A DNA stretch of 5,368 bases, from contig DOZZ01000070.1 in assembly GCA_003517725.1 (NCBI GenBank), forward strand, positions 694 to 6,061. The letters run 5' to 3'. The position numbers and the translations under genes are program-made. Shown in pieces: positions 1 to 4,594 of this stretch. The stretch's first letter is position 1; each line of letters begins with the position of its first letter. The stretch is from Bryobacterales bacterium (GTDB lineage Bacteria > Acidobacteriota > Terriglobia > Bryobacterales > Bryobacteraceae). Under the pieces are notes generated by a model, which saw only the letters and a list, made by a program, of their open reading frames with translations, ran no database searches and was not told the origin of the DNA.

Positions 1-404
1 TCCGACATGGCCTTGTTGCGCACATAGGCGTCGGGATGGTCGTCGGGCGCCAGCGGATCGTCCTCGTAGTGGTTCAACCCGTCGCCATAAGCCGCCACGC
101 TGGACATGAAAATGTAGCGCGAGATGCGGTCGCCGCAGGCCTGTACCGTGGCCTCCACATGCGCCGCCGTGGTCCCGCGCTCCCAGTCGTAGACATTGTC
201 GAAGACGGCGTCGAAGCGCCGTCCGTCGAGCGCCTTGCGCAGCGCCGCGCCGTCGTTGCGGTCGGCCGCGAGGTTCTCCACCTTCTTGCCCAGCGTGTGC
301 GTCTTGCGCCGGTGTAATACGGTCACCTGGTGACCCTGCTTCAGCAGGTCCGCCACCAGGCGTCGCCCGATGAACAGCGTGCCGCCGATCACCAGGACTT
401 TCAT
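1..404 (-). CDS. NAD-dependent epimerase/dehydratase (SDR family), N-terminal part, cut by window edge
   Basis: The first 134 residues of an extended short-chain dehydrogenase/epimerase, read leftward from ATG at 404; the C-terminal substrate-binding part lies beyond the left edge. Seen: an N-terminal Rossmann nucleotide-binding loop (GGTLFIG, residues 7-13), a following beta strand ending in HRR (31-33), a family-like VFDNVYDW stretch (67-74), the MSS strand (100-102) before AAYGDG, and the catalytic pair Y127-x3-K131 (YVRNK). The family uses NAD(P) to oxidise, epimerise or dehydrate nucleotide sugars and related polyols; the actual substrate cannot be told from this half. It begins 22 bp after the stop of the inositol-3-phosphate synthase gene on the same strand, so co-transcription is likely and a role in inositol or sugar-derivative metabolism is inferred. 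No strong Shine-Dalgarno stands before the ATG, which fits a downstream operon gene. Confidence 0.9.
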   Translation of the reverse strand, partial: MKVLVIGGTLFIGRRLVADLLKQGHQVTVLHRRKTHTLGKKVENLAADRNDGAALRKALDGRRFDAVFDNVYDWERGTTAAHVEATVQACGDRISRYIFMSSVAAYGDGLNHYEDDPLAPDDHPDAYVRNKAMS

Positions 405-426
405 TTGGGGCGTCGGTTTTACCCGA

Positions 427-1746
427 TTAGTCGTAGTATTCAAGGCCGAGGTGTGTGATCAGATCCGCGCCGCGCATCCAGCGCAGCGTGTTCTTCAGTT
501 TCATTAGTTGGATGAAGATATCATGCTCCGGGTACAATCCGGGAGCCGTCATCGGTGCTTTAAAGTAAAAAGACAGCCACTCCTGCACGCCGCGCATGCC
601 GGAGCGTGCCGCCAGATCCATAAATAGCACCAGATCAAGCGCCAGCGGCGCCGCCAGAATCGAGTCGCGGCACAGAAAATCGATCTTGATCTGCATCGGA
701 TAACCCATCCAGCCGAAGATGTCGATATTGTCCCAGCCCTCTTTGGCGTCCCCGCGCGGCGGGTAATACTCGATGCGGACCTTGTGGTAGAACTCCTTGT
801 ACAACTCCGGATACAGGTCCGGCTGCAGAATCTGGTCGAGCGCCGACAGCTTCGACTCTTCCTTGCTCTTGAATGAGCCGGGGTCGTCCAGCACCTCGCC
901 GTCGCGATTGCCCAGAATGTTGGTCGAGAACCATCCCGACAGCCCCAGCGAGCGCGCCTTCAGCCCCGGCGCAATCAGAGTCTTCATGAACGTCTGGCCG
1001 GTCTTGAAATCCTTGCCCGATACCGGCACGTGGTAGTGCCGCGCGGCTTCGAGCAGCGCCGGCATGTCGGTGGTCAGGTGCGGTGCGCCATTGGCATACG
1101 GCACGCCCGATTTGATCGCCGCGTAGGCATAAATCTGGCTCGGCGAAATCTCCGGATCGTTCTTCTGCAGCCCGCACTCGAAGTCTTTCAAGGTCGCGTG
1201 CACCGGCGCCGCCTTGTGGAACACCTCGGTCGACCCGCACCAGATCATCGCGAGCCGGTCCGCGCCGGACTTCTCTTTGAACGTCTTGATATCGTCCATG
1301 ATGCGCACGGCCTGATCCATCTTGGAGCCGGCGGCCTTCACATTGGGCCCGTCGATGCGCTTCACATACTGCTTGTCGAAGTAAGCCGGCATCGGCTTAA
1401 TGGCTTCGAGCGGCGCCTTCAACTGATCCAGCGTGGCGCGGTCCAGCACGGCCGCATGCACCGCCGCTTGGTAGCAGTTGTCGTCAAAAATGTCCCAGCA
1501 GCCGAAGGTCAAATCTTCGATCCCGGCTAGCGGCACGAAATCCTTGATCTTGGGGCTGTTGTTGTCGGTCCGTTTGCCGAGCCGGATCGTGCCCAGTTGC
1601 GTGACCGAGCCGACCGGCTGGGCCATGCCGCGTTTAATGGCTTCAATGCCGGCAATGAGCGTGGTAGTCACCGCTCCCATGCCGGGGATCAATACGCCTA
1701 GCTTACCTTCCGCGGGCGCAATCTTCGGGCTGTCTTTCGATTCCAA
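427..1746 (-). CDS. ino1: Inositol-3-phosphate synthase (myo-inositol-1-phosphate synthase)
   Basis: Converts D-glucose 6-phosphate to 1D-myo-inositol 3-phosphate with bound NAD (EC 5.5.1.4), the committed step towards inositol lipids and inositol-based solutes; cytosolic. The 439-residue product shows the expected landmarks: dinucleotide loop PGMGAV (residues 21-26), the WDIFDDN stretch (84-90), NGAPHL (219-224, equivalent to the eukaryotic NGSPQN motif), the strongly conserved SGKDFKTGQT (243-252), STNILGNRDGE (274-284, equivalent to the SYNHLGNNDG motif) and KIDFLCRDS (354-362). Length and sequence fit the longer bacterial synthases, not the short actinobacterial/archaeal form. An upstream in-frame ATG at 1824 would add 26 basic, unfamily-like residues and overlap the divergent regulator; TTG at 1746 has AAAAGGAG ten bases upstream, so I take TTG as the start. 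It is the first gene of a minus-strand pair with the epimerase. The frame is intact with no missing key motif. Confidence 0.93.
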   Translation of the reverse strand: MESKDSPKIAPAEGKLGVLIPGMGAVTTTLIAGIEAIKRGMAQPVGSVTQLGTIRLGKRTDNNSPKIKDFVPLAGIEDLTFGCWDIFDDNCYQAAVHAAVLDRATLDQLKAPLEAIKPMPAYFDKQYVKRIDGPNVKAAGSKMDQAVRIMDDIKTFKEKSGADRLAMIWCGSTEVFHKAAPVHATLKDFECGLQKNDPEISPSQIYAYAAIKSGVPYANGAPHLTTDMPALLEAARHYHVPVSGKDFKTGQTFMKTLIAPGLKARSLGLSGWFSTNILGNRDGEVLDDPGSFKSKEESKLSALDQILQPDLYPELYKEFYHKVRIEYYPPRGDAKEGWDNIDIFGWMGYPMQIKIDFLCRDSILAAPLALDLVLFMDLAARSGMRGVQEWLSFYFKAPMTAPGLYPEHDIFIQLMKLKNTLRWMRGADLITHLGLEYYD

Positions 1747-1756
1747 CTTAAGTTTT

Positions 1757-1764
1757 CTCCTTTT
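1757..1764 (-). promoter_or_regulatory. Shine-Dalgarno that fixes the synthase start
   Basis: On the minus strand this reads AAAAGGAG, with a 10-base gap to TTG at 1746-1744. It is the clearest ribosome-binding site in the window and lies inside the possible N-terminal extension from ATG 1824, arguing against that longer start. Confidence 0.7.
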
Positions 1765-1804
1765 GAAGCTGGGCACGACCGATGCCGAGGCGTGGGGCGT
1801 GACC

Positions 1805-1817
1805 TGATATGATATCA
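1805..1817. promoter_or_regulatory. 13-bp perfect palindrome in the divergent control region
   Basis: TGATAT-G-ATATCA, an AT-rich perfect inverted repeat with a one-base centre in an otherwise GC-rich region, between the divergent synthase and regulator genes. It overlaps the first possible ATG of the regulator (1809). TATGAT (1808-1813) also resembles a -10 box for the plus strand and TATCAT for the minus strand, although no convincing -35 is seen at the right distance. It could be an operator or paired promoter element. It does not match the direct-repeat pattern usual for LytTR binding sites, so autoregulation by the adjacent regulator is only a possibility. Confidence 0.35.
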
Positions 1818-2597
1818 ACTTCAATGCGAGAGCGCGCGGCCGGCATCTTCAGCGCGATCATCGTCGACGATGAACAGTTGGCCCGCGACGAACTGGCGTG
1901 GCTGCTCCGGGACTTCCCCGAAATCGACGTCGTCGCCACCGGCAACAACGGCCTGCAGGCGCTGGAGCTGATCGAAAAACTGGATCCCGACATCGTCTTC
2001 CTCGATGTCCAGATGCCGGGTCTCGACGGCATGGGCGTGGTGCGCCGCCTCCGCGAGAAACAGATCGCCATGCCCCACGTGGTGTTCGCCACGGCCTTCG
2101 ACCAGTACGCCGTCGAGGCCTTTCGCCTCGAAGCCTTCGACTACATCCTGAAACCCTTCGACAAGCAGCGGCTAGCCGAAACCATCGAGCGTCTGCGCAA
2201 ACTGATCGGCGACGAGCGCCAGGACGAGCCGCCCGAACCCGCGCCGCGCTCTACCGCCCAGCGCCCCAAGCTGCTGGTGCGCAAGGGCGACCGCAACCTC
2301 ATCATCGACCCGCAGGAGCTGATCTACGCGACCATCGACAATGGCGTGATCACGCTGGTGGCCGCTGGCGTCGAGGGCCTGTCGAACTACAAGACGCTCG
2401 AAGAACTCCACGCCAACCTCGACCCCGACGTGTTCTGGCGCACGCACCGCTCGTTTCTGGTGAACATCAACCGCATCCGCGAAGTGGTGCCATGGTTCAA
2501 ATCGAGCTACCAGATACGCGTCGACGACAAAAAGGGCACCGAAATCCCGGTCAGCCGGGTGCAGACCCGCCGGCTGCGCGAACTCCTCAAACTGTAA
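1809..2597 (+). CDS. LytTR-family response regulator (receiver + LytTR DNA-binding domain)
   Basis: A two-component transcription regulator of 262 residues, usual size for the LytR/AlgR/AgrA type. The receiver domain covers about residues 15-133: acidic pocket D20-D21, phospho-acceptor D66 in VFLDVQMPG, T95 (FATAF) and K115 followed by P116 (YILKPF). A proline/charged linker (about 135-152) leads to a LytTR domain (about 153-262) with LLVRKG, the YATIDNGVITL strand region, the WRTHRSFLVNINRI core and a basic C-terminal end (VSRVQTRRLRELLKL). On phosphorylation by a histidine kinase it is expected to bind promoters as a dimer. No kinase gene is in the window. Start is uncertain: ATG 1809 or ATG 1824 (residue M6); neither has a good Shine-Dalgarno, and 1824 would leave the palindrome at 1805-1817 free as a control site. 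It is divergent from the inositol synthase gene. Its 3' 399 bp (linker plus LytTR) is repeated at 3902-4300. Confidence 0.92.
   Translation: MISTSMRERAAGIFSAIIVDDEQLARDELAWLLRDFPEIDVVATGNNGLQALELIEKLDPDIVFLDVQMPGLDGMGVVRRLREKQIAMPHVVFATAFDQYAVEAFRLEAFDYILKPFDKQRLAETIERLRKLIGDERQDEPPEPAPRSTAQRPKLLVRKGDRNLIIDPQELIYATIDNGVITLVAAGVEGLSNYKTLEELHANLDPDVFWRTHRSFLVNINRIREVVPWFKSSYQIRVDDKKGTEIPVSRVQTRRLRELLKL
2199..2597 (+). repeat. Long direct repeat, parent copy: regulator linker + LytTR domain
   Basis: Matches 3902-4300 without gaps (constant offset 1703). By eye there are 31 mismatches over the roughly 393 bases compared from the codon at 2202: 17 in the left part up to 2365, none in 2366-2491 (126 identical bases), 14 in the right part. 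24 changes are silent and 7 alter residues (D135E, D139E, T149N, D161E, N163S, L164F, A186V). Confidence 0.97.
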
Positions 2598-2938
2598 ATC
2601 AGCGCGTCTACGCTCGCCCACGCAGGGTCGAAAAACCTCGCGTTCCCGAACAGACACAGGCCGCAAAAGGCGACGACCTGCGCCACAGAGCAGCGGAGCC
2701 GCAACCAAACCGGCAGCAGCTTACGAAATACGCTCACACCCGGGCAACGTTGCGGGAAATTGAGGCACTACCGGTTCGGCATGGACTTGGCGGCCGCAGG
2801 CAGCGCACGAAATTCTTTGAGCGCTGCAAACAAATCAAAGTCCAGTAGTACAAGGCTGAGCGCGCTCTAGAAATTTTCATGAGCTTTTGAGGAACACGGG
2901 TCGATCTTTACCGCAATCCAGCAGCAAGGGACCCGGGT

Positions 2939-2978
2939 CTGACTCCTTTTTCGCTGATCTTGCGAAAAAGGCTGTCAG
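2939..2978. repeat. REP-like long hairpin
   Basis: An inner perfect 10-bp stem CCTTTTTCGC (2945-2954) / GCGAAAAAGG (2962-2971) with a 7-base loop, enclosed by an outer 5-bp stem CTGAC (2939-2943) / GTCAG (2974-2978) with a small bulge. Directly to its left is the perfect 10-bp palindrome GACCCGGGTC (2930-2939). The bulged two-part stem is typical of dispersed REP-type elements. It is about 340 bp past the regulator stop, so a role as that gene's terminator is unlikely. Copy number elsewhere in the genome is unknown. Confidence 0.55.
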
Positions 2979-3015
2979 CCCTATATCGCCGGAATCCGGT
3001 TCCTTTCTCGCCTTG

Positions 3016-3030
3016 GCCTGGGACCCAGGC
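3016..3030. repeat. Short perfect palindrome
   Basis: GCCTGGG-A-CCCAGGC, a 7-bp perfect inverted repeat with a one-base centre. A similar 11-mer, CCGGA-A-TCCGG, lies at 2989-2999. Both belong to the palindrome cluster of this spacer; function unknown. Confidence 0.45.
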
Positions 3031-3079
3031 GACCCATTCGCGTGTGCCGCAGGCCCTGGAAGAGACAGCCCACACACGA

Positions 3080-3157
3080 CGATGGGCCGCGCCACGCCGT
3101 GCCGCAAACACGATGCCCGCCTCACAAAAGAAAAGCTCCGTGTGGCGCGGGCCATCG
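3080..3157. repeat. 16-bp inverted repeat around 46 bp
   Basis: Arms 3080-3095 (CGATGGGCCGCGCCAC) and 3142-3157 (GTGGCGCGGGCCATCG) are complementary at 15 of 16 positions and enclose 46 bp. The arms could be the ends of a very small non-autonomous element or the base of a structured RNA. No flanking target duplication was obvious. Confidence 0.45.
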
Positions 3158-3283
3158 GGGTTCGTGGCCTGCGTCTGGCTTGGCCTAGGCAGCCCCGAAC
3201 GGTTTTTCGTTACGCTTCCTCGACACCCAAACTGGACTGCGCCAGTAAGGCGCGGCCACCGCGTTTGCTACGCTGCTACTGGA

Positions 3284-3676
3284 ATGTCGCTCGGAGACCT
3301 GACCAAACAATTCGCCGAACAGGCCATCAACAAACAAGTCAAGAGCGTCACTGATTCACTGCGCGGCACGCCCGAACCCGTCGACACCGGCCTGGGGGCA
3401 GTGCTGCTGGCCCAGATCCAGGCCTTGCAGAAATCGTTGAAAGAAGAGCAGGACCTCTTCGTCACCGTCCACATCGGCCAGGAAACCCTGCGCGTGGTCG
3501 AGATCTATGCGCCCTCGTGGCCAGTCTGGGTGCTGACAGCCATCAACAGTGAACGGCAGGTGGTTCGCGTCGTCGCGCCCGCGGCCACCTTGCAACTCAT
3601 CTGCAAAGTCGTCAAACTCGCGCCCGATACCAAACCCACTCGCGTGAACTGCATCCCGCCCAAGCCGGCGGCTTAA
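3284..3676 (+). CDS. Conserved-looking hypothetical protein, 130 aa
   Basis: I do not recognise a named family. The frame is open further upstream (to 2960), but that extension is arginine/proline-rich junk, whereas from ATG 3284 the product looks like a real soluble protein: a polar helical N-terminus (MSLGDLTKQFAEQAINKQVK), a second helix around residues 37-52 (LGAVLLAQIQALQKSLKEEQ), then alternating hydrophobic strands (LFVTVHIG, LRVVEIYAP, VWVLTAI, QVVRVVAP, LQLICKVVKLAP) that suggest a small alpha/beta fold, and a proline-rich tail. No signal peptide or membrane segment is visible. The Shine-Dalgarno is poor (CTGGA just before the ATG). Its TAA stop overlaps, by two bases on the opposite strand, the stop of the aconitase fragment. 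Probably a single-gene transcript; function unknown. Confidence 0.7.
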   Translation: MSLGDLTKQFAEQAINKQVKSVTDSLRGTPEPVDTGLGAVLLAQIQALQKSLKEEQDLFVTVHIGQETLRVVEIYAPSWPVWVLTAINSERQVVRVVAPAATLQLICKVVKLAPDTKPTRVNCIPPKPAA

Positions 3677-3900
3677 ACCGTTCCGGCCGCCAGTTGCCGC
3701 AGCACATACGGCAGAATGCCGTCGTTGCGGAAATATTCTGCCTCTTGCGGCGTGTCCACCCGCACCAGCCCATCGAACGACTTCGCCGTACCGTCCGTGG
3801 CCGTGGCCGTGACGGTTGCCTTGGAGCCCGACTGCAGCGCTGCCTCCACCCCCTGCACCGCGTACACTTCCTTGCCCGTCAGCTTCAAAGTCGCCGCGGA
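3673..3900 (-). pseudogene. Aconitase C-terminal fragment (75 codons plus stop)
   Basis: On the minus strand this encodes 75 residues from SAATLKLTGKE to LRQLAAGTV plus a TAA stop, matching the last 75 residues of the aconitase at 4367-4594 without gaps (offset 694). Protein identity is 67 of 75; DNA identity is only about 80 percent (about 45 mismatches), so most changes are silent. The last 29 residues are identical in protein despite many silent changes. This looks like the tail of a formerly working second aconitase. Everything upstream (iron-sulfur domains, swivel active-site loop) is gone, replaced at about 3902 by antisense LytTR sequence. A minus-strand open frame continues into that sequence up to ATG 4008 (111 residues), but I see no start signal for it, and the fragment alone cannot be an aconitase. 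Confidence 0.9.
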
Positions 3901-4300
3901 AAAATTGATCGGCGAAGAACGGCAGGAGGAGCCGCCCGAACCCGCGCCCCGCTCCAACGCCCAGCGCCCGAAACTGCTGGTGCGCAAGGGCGAGCGCAGC
4001 TTCATCATCGATCCGCAGGAGCTGATCTACGCCACCATCGACAACGGCGTGATCACGCTGGTGGCCGTTGGCGTCGAGGGCCTGTCGAACTACAAGACGC
4101 TCGAAGAACTCCACGCCAACCTCGACCCCGACGTGTTCTGGCGCACGCACCGCTCGTTTCTGGTGAACATCAACCGCATCCGCGAAGTGGTGCCCTGGTT
4201 CAAATCGAGCTATCAAATCCGCGTTGACGACAAAAAGGGCACGGAAATCCCGGTCAGCCGGGTCCAAACCCGAAGGCTCCGCGAACTCCTGAAGTTGTAA
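3716..4300 (+). CDS. Chimeric ORF: antisense-aconitase leader fused to a receiver-less LytTR domain
   Basis: A 194-residue open frame. Residues 1-62 are read from the wrong strand of the aconitase fragment (Ser/Ala/Val/Thr/Pro-rich, no family). From about K63 (3902) it is the linker plus complete LytTR DNA-binding domain of the regulator at 1809-2597, equivalent to its residues 131-262: KLLVRKG, IDNGVITL, WRTHRSFLVNINRI and the basic end are all present, while the receiver with its phospho-Asp is absent. The last 35 codons differ from the parent by 14 silent and no amino-acid changes, which points to selection on this protein frame, at least before truncation. The true start is unknown: ATG 3716 lacks a Shine-Dalgarno, and TTG 3905 is a weak alternative. 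If translated it would be a phosphorylation-independent DNA binder that could compete with the full regulator; otherwise it is a pseudogene. Confidence 0.5.
   Translation: MPSLRKYSASCGVSTRTSPSNDFAVPSVAVAVTVALEPDCSAASTPCTAYTSLPVSFKVAAEKLIGEERQEEPPEPAPRSNAQRPKLLVRKGERSFIIDPQELIYATIDNGVITLVAVGVEGLSNYKTLEELHANLDPDVFWRTHRSFLVNINRIREVVPWFKSSYQIRVDDKKGTEIPVSRVQTRRLRELLKL
3902..4300 (+). repeat. Long direct repeat, second copy: LytTR domain fragment
   Basis: Second copy of 2199-2597 in the same orientation, about 92 percent identical at DNA level by eye. It starts abruptly at the junction with the aconitase fragment, at the codon for K131 of the regulator, and ends with the stop codon; the sequences after the two stops are unrelated, so homology stops with the gene. 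Confidence 0.96.
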
Positions 4301-4328
4301 CGCCCTCGGCGGGAGTGCCGTGTAGTGT

Positions 4329-4360
4329 AGCCTTTAGGCTGCCGTCGGCTTCAGCCGGCG
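4329..4360. terminator. Double hairpin between convergent genes (possible bidirectional terminator / REP-like)
   Basis: Two adjacent stems: AGCC-TTTA-GGCT (4329-4340), then CGTCGGCT-TC-AGCCGGCG (4343-4360; eight pairs with one T-G wobble, in practice a TTCA loop). They fill the 66-bp gap between the plus-strand LytTR fragment stop (4300) and the minus-strand aconitase stop (4367). There is no long T run on either side, so a classical intrinsic terminator is not proven. The paired-hairpin form also resembles dispersed REP-type repeats. Confidence 0.5.
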
Positions 4361-4366
4361 TCCCGC

Positions 4367-4594
4367 TCAAACCGTTCCAGCCGCCAGTTGCCGCAGCACA
4401 TAAGGCAGGATGCCATCATTCCGAAAATACTCAGCCTCCTGCGGAGTATCCACCCGCACCAAAACCTCAAACGACTTCGAAGCCCCATCCGCAGCCGTAG
4501 CCGTAACCGTAGCCTTAGCCCCGCTCTGCAGCGCCGCCTCCACGCCCCGCACCGCGTAAGTCTCCTTACCGGTCAGCTTCAAAGTAGCCGCTGA
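4367..4594 (-). repeat. Direct repeat, parent copy: aconitase 3' end
   Basis: Matches 3673-3900 gap-free in the same orientation (offset 694), about 80 percent identical DNA. The match begins at the stop codon (TGA here, TAA in the fragment) and ends in the codons for the first residues of SAATLK. Confidence 0.95.

Larger units (their letters stand above)
2598..3283. other. Gene-poor, palindrome-rich spacer
   Basis: About 690 bp between the regulator stop and the start of the unknown 130-aa gene. Open frames here (for example 2887-3354 plus, 2877-3155 minus) give low-complexity, arginine/proline-rich products with no recognisable motif and no ribosome-binding site, so I call none of them. 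A 7-bp inverted repeat (GCAGCGC 2800-2806 / GCGCTGC 2821-2827) and, further right, a cluster of stronger palindromes (2930-3157) are the main structure. I see no clear transposase remnant and no RNA gene I can name. Confidence 0.6.

Noticed and set aside
36..317. 93-codon plus-strand frame at the left edge
   Set aside because: Antisense shadow of the epimerase, whose Rossmann loop and YxxxK motif are clear on the minus strand.
1898..2848. 316-codon plus-strand frame overlapping the response regulator
   Set aside because: Arginine/proline/alanine-rich product without motifs, fully inside a well-supported gene for most of its length.
2960..3283. N-terminal extension of the 130-aa protein from ATG 2960
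   Set aside because: The extension starts within the loop of the hairpin at 2945-2971, is low-complexity, and the plausible protein begins at ATG 3284.
2598..3283. Possible insertion-sequence remnant explaining the duplication
   Set aside because: No transposase motif, no paired terminal repeats bracketing the mosaic and no target duplication could be seen by eye.
2877..3354. Open frames on both strands in the spacer (2887-3354 plus, 2877-3155 minus)
   Set aside because: They run through palindromes, have no ribosome-binding site and no recognisable domain.
3925..3931. GGAGGAG, a perfect Shine-Dalgarno sequence inside the LytTR copy
   Set aside because: No start codon lies at a usable distance downstream; it arises from GAC-to-GAG changes in the acidic linker codons.
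3673..4008. 111-codon minus-strand chimeric frame (antisense LytTR plus aconitase tail) as a new gene
   Set aside because: No start signal, no catalytic residues, and the first 36 residues are an antisense reading of a selected plus-strand domain; treated as part of the aconitase pseudogene.
3356..4267. 303-codon open frame on the minus strand across the unknown gene, aconitase fragment and LytTR copy
   Set aside because: It is a GC-rich shadow: over the LytTR part the base changes are silent in the plus frame but alter residues in this one, and no family is recognisable.
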